Source: a virus
Reading direction: 5' to 3' (one strand)
Length of the DNA: 25,291 nucleotides
IMG/VR virus record: IMGVR_UViG_3300031566_004007
Span: 1-25,291 of that record
The translations under genes were made by a program, and so were the position numbers. The notes under the pieces were generated by a model that was not told where the DNA came from, searched no databases, and saw only the letters and a program-made list of their open reading frames with translations. Within the stretch, counting starts at the first letter, position 1. Each line of letters begins with the position of its first letter. Positions 15,914 through 21,939 of the stretch are shown here, one piece after another.

Positions 15914-16551
15914 TGCTCGACGCCTTTCCAGAGATCAAGACCCTTCGCTCCCAAGCCGATCAAGCCATCGGTTTTCGGGATGCCTTGGGTAAACAGCGCG
16001 CTGACAACGACGCGGAGATCATCCGGCTTGAAAACGAGGACGCTACCCTGCGCCTCGTAGCTGGATTGATCCGATCGTTGGCGGACGCTGAGGTCAAGGA
16101 AGGGATCGAAGCCGTCACGAAGCTCCAGACCGAAGGTTTGCAGGAAATCTTCTTCGACCAGAACCTCAGTCTTGAGGCCGAGGTCACAGAAGAACGAGGG
16201 AAGGTCGCCGTCAACCTGCTCACGGTTGACGCCACCTCCGACGACTACGAGATCAAGGACGACCCCTTGGAGACGATGGGAGGCGCGGTGGCGACGGTCG
16301 AGTCCGTCCTGCTCCGTGTGATCGTCATCTTGCGCCGGCAAATGCGGCCGGTGCTCTTGCTGGACGAAACGCTCAGCGCGGTCGCCAAGGGATACATCGA
16401 GCGCATGGCCGGGTTCTTGACGACGTTGTGCTCCCGGCTCGACATGGACATTCTTGCCGTAACGCACGACCCTTTGTTGATCGACGCGGCTCAGAAGGCA
16501 TACGTCATCGAGGCCACTCCGAACGGGGTGGTATTCAAGGAGCGACGATGA
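15913..16551 (+). CDS. sbcC: C-terminal half of split Rad50/SbcC-like ATPase
   Basis: This 212-residue protein starts in a TGATG overlap with dnaN. Residues 1-75 are helical, a short coiled coil with no cysteine pair. The rest is the C-lobe of a Rad50/SbcC ATPase: a signature-like stretch ETMGGAVATVESVLLRVIV (from E120), Walker B VLLLDETLSAV (D151, E152) and the switch histidine in ILAVTHDPLLI (H185). There is no Walker A, so it cannot act alone and must pair with the N-half at 11182-12300, about 3.6 kb upstream. The signature is GGA rather than SGGE. Ending in ATGA overlap with the next gene, it remains part of the same coupled operon. Confidence 0.85.
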   Translation: MLDAFPEIKTLRSQADQAIGFRDALGKQRADNDAEIIRLENEDATLRLVAGLIRSLADAEVKEGIEAVTKLQTEGLQEIFFDQNLSLEAEVTEERGKVAVNLLTVDATSDDYEIKDDPLETMGGAVATVESVLLRVIVILRRQMRPVLLLDETLSAVAKGYIERMAGFLTTLCSRLDMDILAVTHDPLLIDAAQKAYVIEATPNGVVFKERR

Positions 16552-17093
16552 AGAAGGCGGCAGAGATTAAGCGAAAACTCAAGCAGGTGCTCTACAGACA
16601 CCGGAAAAAGTACGTCGAAGAAGGTCTTCGACGGCGACCGGCCAACTGCACGCACAATGCGGTGATTGAGATCGGAGACCCTTCTCGATCCAATCGCACG
16701 CACCTTCGCATCTGCACTTGGGGGATCGAGGACGCCAAGGAGCCCGGAGCGTTTCGGCAAGAGGACGGCGGCGAGTGGAACGCCGTGACCTGCGACGAGT
16801 CCCTTGGCGGCCGGAAGCAGTGCCGCGACTGCCCCACCTTTGAGTGCGGGTCCGAGGCTGAGGATCTGAAAGCTGCCTTCGCCACGATGCTCGGTGTCGA
16901 TGGCACTGAGGTGGACATTGGGTGGATCGCCAAGCAGTACCCTGACGTGGCAGCGCTCATGTGGGTGCTCGACAGCGAGCCCCACAGCGAGAAGCCCCCA
17001 CCCAAGCCGGACCCGGATGTAAATATCCTGTCGTTCTTCGGGGGTGATCTGGACAACACCGTGGCCCCCGAGGAGCCGTTGACGGGTGACTGA
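16548..17093 (+). CDS. Cysteine-rich conserved phage-type protein, possible metal binder
   Basis: From ATG 16548 (ATGA overlap with the Rad50 C-half) it has 181 residues. A basic helical N-terminus (KKAAEIKRKLKQVLYRHRKK) is followed by cysteines at 34, 56, 82, 92, 95 and 100 in the order NCTHN, ICTWG, TCDES, QCRDCPTFEC. This spacing suggests a zinc or iron-sulfur site. The pattern is familiar from uncharacterised phage proteins, but I know no function. The C-terminal ~45 residues are acidic and Pro-rich. Because the primase two genes downstream lacks a zinc-binding domain, this protein is a candidate partner, but its cysteine spacing is not that of the CHC2 finger. Confidence 0.8.
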   Translation: MKKAAEIKRKLKQVLYRHRKKYVEEGLRRRPANCTHNAVIEIGDPSRSNRTHLRICTWGIEDAKEPGAFRQEDGGEWNAVTCDESLGGRKQCRDCPTFECGSEAEDLKAAFATMLGVDGTEVDIGWIAKQYPDVAALMWVLDSEPHSEKPPPKPDPDVNILSFFGGDLDNTVAPEEPLTGD

Positions 17094-17691
17094 CCTCCTA
17101 GACGTGCTGAACTTCGACTACGCGGCCCGAGGCCCGCGTGGCGTGCCCCCGAAGATGATGGAGTTTCCCGTCGCTGCGGATGCCGCCCCGTACCTTGTGT
17201 CGTCCACGAGGAGCGTGGTGTGGGCGAAGCGGGCATCGCGGACACGGACGGTCAAGGCGGCCGTGAGGAGCGTCCAGGGCTTCTACAAGGAGGCCGTGGA
17301 GGAGCTTGCCCAAGCTGCCATGGTTCACAAGTGGGGATCCATCCATCCGCTGACCACTGAGGGGCTCAAGGCGTGTGTCTCGTACCTCGCGTTCTACGGC
17401 CTCGCGGAGTACGAGGTCATCTCGCACCCAGATTTTGAATACCCCGACACGGTGTCGGCGGACTGGATCGACAACAACCCACGCCACGACGCCGACTGGA
17501 TGCTCCCGGGTTGTGTTGTGATCATCCCCAAGGACCGGGCCTTGTTCGGCTTCATGGGCACCGTCGGCACCTCGCGGGTCTGCGCCGTCATCCACAACGC
17601 CACGAGAGGCTTCACGATGGCGGGGGAAATGGTCCCTTCTCCGAAGCCGGAGCCGGAGCCGGCGCCCAGTCAGGCGGCGGGGGCCGTATGA
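17086..17691 (+). CDS. Conserved phage-type protein of unknown function
   Basis: A GTG start at 17086 overlaps the previous gene by eight bases; the stop overlaps the primase ATG in ATGA. The 201 residues show a Pro/Arg start (YAARGPRGVPPKMMEF), a helical middle (RTVKAAVRSVQGFYKEAVEE), and a beta-rich end, LPGCVVIIPKDRALFGF then VCAVIHNATRGFTM. The last pattern (hydrophobic strand, PKDR, HN.TRG) is familiar from uncharacterised phage proteins. The C-terminus ends in a Pro/Glu/Ala run coded by short GCCGGA repeats. No catalytic residues can be assigned. Strict coupling to the primase suggests a replication role. Confidence 0.75.
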   Translation: MTDLLDVLNFDYAARGPRGVPPKMMEFPVAADAAPYLVSSTRSVVWAKRASRTRTVKAAVRSVQGFYKEAVEELAQAAMVHKWGSIHPLTTEGLKACVSYLAFYGLAEYEVISHPDFEYPDTVSADWIDNNPRHDADWMLPGCVVIIPKDRALFGFMGTVGTSRVCAVIHNATRGFTMAGEMVPSPKPEPEPAPSQAAGAV

Positions 17692-18365
17692 GGGAGTGGG
17701 CGACCAAGGCGCTCGCCGGGATGCCCCTGGCAGAGTCGGACTACGGCTACCTGCTTGGGCGAGGTGCGCGGCCGGACACGATTCATGGCCTGGGGATTTC
17801 GACGTGGGTGCCTCCGAAAGAGCCCGCGCCCGATGAGGCGTTCCGCAAGAAATACGGCTCACGCGGCGAGTTCTTCAACGATCGGATCCTATTTCCTCTG
17901 TGGTCGGCACGTGGCCTCCTGATCGGTTGGGAAAGCCGGCACGCAGGCCAGAAGGATCTGAGCCGGTACATCATCCCCAAGTGGCATTGGCAGACGCACT
18001 GGCTCGGGATGCCCTTGGCGATGCCCCGCATGTGGGAAGGCAAGGTCGTTTGGATCTGTGAAGGCGTGTTCGACCTGTTCGCTCTCAATCAGGCCCTTCC
18101 GAATTCCCCCGTCCTCGCTATCGGGACGGCCCGGCTTCACCGCGGGCAGGTACGATTTCTGTCGCGGCTCGCCCTGGGCGGCGTCCGCCTCGCCCTCGAC
18201 CGCGACAAAGCGGGGCGGGAGGGCACTGAAAAGGCACTCTACTACTTGGAGAAGGCAGGGGTAGAGTGCAAGGACCATCCCTACGGACCCGGCAAGGACC
18301 CAGGCGAAATCTGGGACTCATCGGGTCTACGAGGCTGTGAAAAAGCCTTCCCCCTCGCCGCATAG
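17688..18365 (+). CDS. dnaG: DnaG-like TOPRIM primase core, no zinc-binding domain
   Basis: The 225-residue protein starts in an ATGA overlap. It contains the DnaG catalytic core only: the basic subdomain (FFNDRILFPLWSARGLLIGWESR) and the TOPRIM metal site, with ICEGVFDLFAL (E125, D129) and LALDRDKAGREG (D171, D173), then KDPGEIWDSSG. Bacterial DnaG is ~600 aa, with an N-terminal CHC2 zinc finger and a C-terminal helicase-binding domain; both are missing here. It could be a primase with a separate zinc-binding partner, or a TOPRIM enzyme of another kind, though the motif before TOPRIM favours primase. Cysteine-rich proteins are encoded on both sides (16548, 18915). Confidence 0.82.
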   Translation: MREWATKALAGMPLAESDYGYLLGRGARPDTIHGLGISTWVPPKEPAPDEAFRKKYGSRGEFFNDRILFPLWSARGLLIGWESRHAGQKDLSRYIIPKWHWQTHWLGMPLAMPRMWEGKVVWICEGVFDLFALNQALPNSPVLAIGTARLHRGQVRFLSRLALGGVRLALDRDKAGREGTEKALYYLEKAGVECKDHPYGPGKDPGEIWDSSGLRGCEKAFPLAA

Positions 18366-18374
18366 GAGCACGAC

Positions 18375-18854
18375 ATGGATGTATGGAAAGCCGGACCTGA
18401 AATCTACGAGATAATGTTCGATCTGATCGACAAACACCACCACCATCTCCTTCTCGTAAAGGACGAGATCGGGATCGCTTTGAAAGAGAAGGCAAGTTCT
18501 CCGGGTGGTGTCAAGGTCTACGGCAAGACGAGCAAGGCAGCCCCGCTGTTCAACGCCTTCCAGGCCACGGAGTACAAATTCCTGATCGTCCTGGCCGGCG
18601 ATGAGTGGCAGCACACCCTGTCGCAGACGCAGAAGATGGCGCTCATCGACCACCATCTGTGCTCGATGCTGGTCGAGGAGGATGCTGACGAAGGCACGGT
18701 CAAGTGTTCGGTCAAGCCCCCGGACTTCATCGGCTACCGTGCGGAGGTCGAGCGGTGGGGCTTCTGGCGTCCTGAGTGTGACCCGGATGCCCCAACCCCG
18801 GTCGAGCAAATGTTCGGCGTCATCGAGCCCGACGAGCCCGACGAAGCCGAATAG
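18375..18854 (+). CDS. Phage metallopeptidase-family protein with degenerate active site
   Basis: Preceded by AGGAG, the 159-residue protein resembles the putative phage metallopeptidase family: PLFNAFQATEYKFLIVLAGDEWQ, then ALIDHHLCSMLVEE, a short loop, and FIGYRAEVERWGFWRP. Family members known to me read ALIDHELCH at the zinc site. Here D92-H93-H94-L95-C96-S97 lacks both the catalytic Glu and the second His. A His run (KHHHHLLL, from about residue 20) could provide other ligands. It is either an inactive relative, perhaps a DNA- or protein-binding version, or uses a different metal site. The identity rests on remembered family pattern, not a search. Confidence 0.65.
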   Translation: MDVWKAGPEIYEIMFDLIDKHHHHLLLVKDEIGIALKEKASSPGGVKVYGKTSKAAPLFNAFQATEYKFLIVLAGDEWQHTLSQTQKMALIDHHLCSMLVEEDADEGTVKCSVKPPDFIGYRAEVERWGFWRPECDPDAPTPVEQMFGVIEPDEPDEAE

Positions 18855-18887
18855 CGGCCATAGCCAGCCTACCGCCGTTGTGTCGGC

Positions 18888-18911
18888 TATACTGACCTCT
18901 GAGTAGAGGTC
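18888..18911 (+). promoter_or_regulatory. Candidate -10 box plus perfect dyad covering the ribosome-binding site
   Basis: TATACT (18888-18893) is followed directly by GACCTCT-GAGT-AGAGGTC (18894-18911), a perfect 7-bp inverted repeat with a 4-base centre. The right arm contains the AGAGG that serves as ribosome-binding site for ATG 18915. As RNA the hairpin would hide that site; as DNA the dyad could be an operator at the start of transcription. No -35 box is evident 16-18 bases upstream. ATAGCC (18860-18865) and GGCTAT (18885-18890) form a second inverted repeat. Confidence 0.4.
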
Positions 18912-18914
18912 AAA

Positions 18915-19322
18915 ATGACACCGAACGAATGGTACGCATGGGCGGTCAACGACGAGAGTTACGAGGGCGTGTCAATCACGACCCCGCGAGACGGGGTTCA
19001 GTATTTCCCCTTCGACGTTGAGCATCTGATTTACGAAGGAAGCTACGTCTACGGCACGGATTCGTGCATCGTGCAGCCGGTCCCGAGTAAAGAGGGCAAG
19101 CTCGCCGCCGAGTGCGTCGAGTTCCCCGACATGGACTGTCCGATCTGCAAGGAACCCGGGCACTCGATCAACGATGCCAACTGCAAAAACCCCGTCGTCT
19201 CGATCCGCTCCGTCTTCCTCGGTTGCCGGCGGTGCTACGACGCCGAGTACACGGGCCTCGCTAACGCATACCTCTACGATATGTGTCGGATCATGGGCCT
19301 CGATTTTGACTGGCTCGACTGA
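18915..19322 (+). CDS. Small protein with zinc-knuckle-like motif, unknown function
   Basis: The 135-residue protein begins at ATG 18915, after a short gap with a hairpin that contains its ribosome-binding site. The N-terminal half is beta-like (DGVQYFPFDVEHLIYEGSYV). The centre has CPICKEPGHSINDANC, a C-x2-C-x4-H-x6-C spacing close to, but not the same as, the retroviral CCHC knuckle, followed by GCRRC. This suggests zinc-dependent nucleic-acid or protein binding. It ends in an acidic/aromatic tail (LDFDWLD). No family is recognised. It lies between the metallopeptidase-like gene and dnaX. Confidence 0.75.
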   Translation: MTPNEWYAWAVNDESYEGVSITTPRDGVQYFPFDVEHLIYEGSYVYGTDSCIVQPVPSKEGKLAAECVEFPDMDCPICKEPGHSINDANCKNPVVSIRSVFLGCRRCYDAEYTGLANAYLYDMCRIMGLDFDWLD

Positions 19323-19356
19323 GCCCCGAACGCGCCTGTGTGGCGTAAGGTAGGTC

Positions 19357-20778
19357 GTGAGCCTCGATACCAAGTACCGGCCGCTGATCTACGACGATGT
19401 GCTCGGACAGGAGGGCACGATCACCGTCCTCAAGGAGTTTGTGAAGGCGGGACAGGGCTTTCAGCAGTCCTACTTGTTCGGAGGCCCGTGGGGCTCCGGC
19501 AAGACCACGCTGGGCCGACTCCTCGCCCGTGCCCTGCTCTGCGAAAGCCCGGATGACGGGAACCCTTGCGACAAGTGTGACTCGTGCGTTTCGATCTTGG
19601 AGACGGGAACCCACGAAGCCTTCATCGAGGTCGATGCGGCGACCAACAGCGGCAAGGCCGACGTGGCGAAGATCGTGGAGGATCTGGAATTCGGAACCTA
19701 CTCGGGCAAGCGTCGGATCTATTTGTGGGACGAGTGCCATGAGCTTTCCCGATCCGCGATGGACGCGATGCTCCTCCCCTTGGAGGAGTGCATGCCGGGG
19801 AGCCAAGACAAGAAGCTGATCTGTATTTTCTGCACGACCGAGCCCGAGAAGATGCGGCCCGCGATCCTTTCGCGCTGTGCTCCCGCCTTCATCATTCGTC
19901 CGGTCGAGCCCGAGGTGATCGGTAAGCGCCTCGCCCGCATTTGTGATTCGGAGGGGATCGCGTATGAGGGTGCGGCCCTGACGCTGATTGCGGAGGCAAC
20001 GGAATGTCACATCCGAGATGCTCTCAAAGCGGTTGAGGGAGTCGCCATGCTCGGGCCGATCTCCTCTGAGAGCGTCTTCAGCTACCTCCACATGGACGCG
20101 AACGCGTTGTATTTGGACGTACTCGCGGCGATTGGCCGGGACCTTCCGGCTGTCATGGAGACTGCCCAAAATCTCCTCTCCAAAGTTTCACCCTCTACTG
20201 CGTACTCTGAGATTTCAGATCTGGCGATGCTCGGGTATCGAGTTGGAAATTTGGGGGTAGGAAACCCCCCATCTTTTGTAGATCGGGGCCGCCTTGTGGA
20301 AGTTTCAAAGTACCACGGTGAATTTATGGTCGAAGTTGCAGCACGTTTGGCGAAGCATCCGCGCGGTGCATCGGCTTCGATGTTGCTTTGTGACCTCGCC
20401 GTTCTGCATCAATTGAAAACCGGAACCGTTACCTCAGTAATTCGCACCCAAGCGCCTATTGAGGTACAACGGGCATCATCGGATCCCGCACCGAATTCTC
20501 CTCCACCTCCGGTAGAGTCGAATTCACCGCCGCCAATGGATCCTTCGACTAAGGATCCCGGTAGTGTAGAACCATACGTCACCACGGACGGCGTGTATCT
20601 TGTACCAAACGGACGAAAGCAGACCGCACGTCGAGCAACCAGTGGTGGCCTCCCACCTCTTTCGGTCGAGCAATTCGCAGACTCCCTTGATCGACACCTT
20701 CAAGAGTACGAACACGAGCATGGCCGATCGCCGGGATGGAACAACGTGGGTCGCTCTGGAGTTGACTCGACAAGGTGA
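19357..20778 (+). CDS. dnaX: DNA polymerase III gamma/tau subunit (clamp loader ATPase)
   Basis: This AAA+ motor loads the sliding clamp. From GTG 19357 it has 473 residues. The N-terminus TKYRPLIYDDVLGQE is typical. It has Walker A GPWGSGKTT (K49), the four-cysteine zinc module (C62, C71, C74, C77), Walker B LWDECHE (D125, E126), sensor CTTEPEK and the SRC motif with the arginine finger. The collar domain follows to about residue 370, then a Pro-rich linker (about 379-400) and a final helical piece (SVEQFADSLDRHLQEYEHEH), so it is tau-like rather than a minimal gamma. No slippery frameshift site was noticed. From about base 20160 codon usage changes (GTA/GTT, ATT, CCA/CCT, GCA). It overlaps the next gene by 59 bases. 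Confidence 0.93.
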   Translation: MSLDTKYRPLIYDDVLGQEGTITVLKEFVKAGQGFQQSYLFGGPWGSGKTTLGRLLARALLCESPDDGNPCDKCDSCVSILETGTHEAFIEVDAATNSGKADVAKIVEDLEFGTYSGKRRIYLWDECHELSRSAMDAMLLPLEECMPGSQDKKLICIFCTTEPEKMRPAILSRCAPAFIIRPVEPEVIGKRLARICDSEGIAYEGAALTLIAEATECHIRDALKAVEGVAMLGPISSESVFSYLHMDANALYLDVLAAIGRDLPAVMETAQNLLSKVSPSTAYSEISDLAMLGYRVGNLGVGNPPSFVDRGRLVEVSKYHGEFMVEVAARLAKHPRGASASMLLCDLAVLHQLKTGTVTSVIRTQAPIEVQRASSDPAPNSPPPPVESNSPPPMDPSTKDPGSVEPYVTTDGVYLVPNGRKQTARRATSGGLPPLSVEQFADSLDRHLQEYEHEHGRSPGWNNVGRSGVDSTR

Positions 20779-21280
20779 AAAAGAAGTTGAGACTGGGACG
20801 CTCGACGGCGAGCTACGTTCGGCGTTGACCCTCGATGCAGGCTGGCCAATCTTCATCCCCTCCCGTGTTTACAAGCGGGGCGCGAAGAAGGTCGTAGTGC
20901 ATCTGATGGAGGGCTATGCCTTCGTCGCCTCTGGGCTGGACGAGGTGAACTACTTCCGTCTTGAGCACGAAGGCAAGTTAGTAGAACGGGTAATGACCGC
21001 CAGCAGCCCTGGCGGTCTCCGCGTCTTAAAGACCATCCCCGATCGTCAGATCCGCGAGCTTCGGCGCAAGCTCGTGGAAGAGGTGTCATCGGATCTTGAG
21101 CCGAACATAGCCGTCCATGTGAGTGACGGTAGGTACAAAGGTCTTGAGGGCGTTGTCCTGATGATCGAGGGCGAGTACGCTCTGGTTTCGATCGAGCTTC
21201 GGTCAATGGAGATCGTTGCTACGATCCCAAGAGTGTTTTTGACAGCAGATGGTGACGAAGCCATCGTGATAGTAAACTGA
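20720..21280 (+). CDS. nusG: NusG-like transcription factor (NGN plus KOW)
   Basis: From ATG 20720, within the end of dnaX, it has 186 residues. The first ~105 fit the NGN domain: TTWVALELTRQGEKEV, PIFIPSRVYKRGAKKVVVHL, the hallmark EGYAFVA, then LRVLKTIPDRQIREL. After a linker, NIAVHVSDGRYKGLEGVVL followed by YALVSIELRSMEIVATIP is a KOW domain. NusG binds RNA polymerase and promotes elongation or couples it to Rho and ribosomes; phage or specialised paralogues can act as antiterminators. The upstream ribosome-binding site is weak, so translation may depend on dnaX. Its stop overlaps the sigma-like gene in TGATG, making a transcription pair. Confidence 0.75.
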   Translation: MADRRDGTTWVALELTRQGEKEVETGTLDGELRSALTLDAGWPIFIPSRVYKRGAKKVVVHLMEGYAFVASGLDEVNYFRLEHEGKLVERVMTASSPGGLRVLKTIPDRQIRELRRKLVEEVSSDLEPNIAVHVSDGRYKGLEGVVLMIEGEYALVSIELRSMEIVATIPRVFLTADGDEAIVIVN

Positions 21281-21891
21281 TGGGTACACGATGGACAGAT
21301 TGTCGGAGCATCGATCCGACGGAGCTAGAGACTCGGTTTTCCACCGAGGACTCGATCGCGTTTGTCCGCGAGATCGTCAATGACGAGCCGACCGAGGAGA
21401 CGATGCGCTCCCTTGAGCGCGTCCGCGAGATCATGGAGGCTCTGCCGAAGCGCGAAGCCGATTTCGTGGACCTGTACTTCTTCCGGCACCTCAAGCAGAC
21501 GGACATTGCCGCCATCTTCCGCGTGAGCCAGCCGACGGTCTGCTACCGGCTGAAGCGTGCGACGCTGCGAATCCAATTCATGCTGTCGCTCCCCGACCTC
21601 ACCCTCGACCAGATCGAAGAGGCGATGTCCGGGTTCCTCAGCGACCCTCTCGACGTTCAGATCATGGTGCTCATGTACACGACCACCTGCCAGTCTGAGG
21701 TCGCCAAGCGGCTGAGCGTGACGCAGGGCTTGGTGCGTCACCGCTTCATGCGGGCAACCCAGAAGATGCTGAAGAACGAGGCGATGCAGATCTACGCCAA
21801 GGTGTTCGATGCGATCAGCAAGAACCTCAACATTCTCCGCGAGGTCCAACGGCCCGCGTGGGATGCGCAGGTCGCGTTCGTGATCGACTGA
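21280..21891 (+). CDS. Double sigma-70 region-4-like HTH protein
   Basis: The 203-residue protein carries two copies of a sigma region-4-type helix-turn-helix. Copy one, about residues 47-98: LPKREADFVDLYFFRHLKQT, DIAAIFRVSQPTVCYRLKRA. Copy two, about 115-165: PLDVQIMVLMYTTTCQSEVA, KRLSVTQGLVRHRFMRATQK. Each has the spacing of -35-recognising or DNA-binding sigma-4 domains. Region 2 (the -10 binding part) is absent, so it is not a complete sigma factor. It may redirect host polymerase or act as a repressor or late activator. It starts in a TGATG overlap with the NusG-like gene, and both likely act in the phage's timing of expression. Confidence 0.72.
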   Translation: MGTRWTDCRSIDPTELETRFSTEDSIAFVREIVNDEPTEETMRSLERVREIMEALPKREADFVDLYFFRHLKQTDIAAIFRVSQPTVCYRLKRATLRIQFMLSLPDLTLDQIEEAMSGFLSDPLDVQIMVLMYTTTCQSEVAKRLSVTQGLVRHRFMRATQKMLKNEAMQIYAKVFDAISKNLNILREVQRPAWDAQVAFVID

Positions 21892-21939
21892 TTGGGCGGT
21901 AGAGCGCCTATCCCAACTCTCCAGGTAGGAGATCTACAC

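Noticed and set aside
18915-19322. CPIC-H-C segment as a true retroviral CCHC knuckle
   Set aside because: The last spacing is six residues rather than four, so only a zinc-knuckle-like site can be claimed.
21894-21918. TTGGG...CCCAA inverted repeat before the lipoprotein gene as a terminator
   Set aside because: Only five outer pairs, a loose interior and no T-run follow it.
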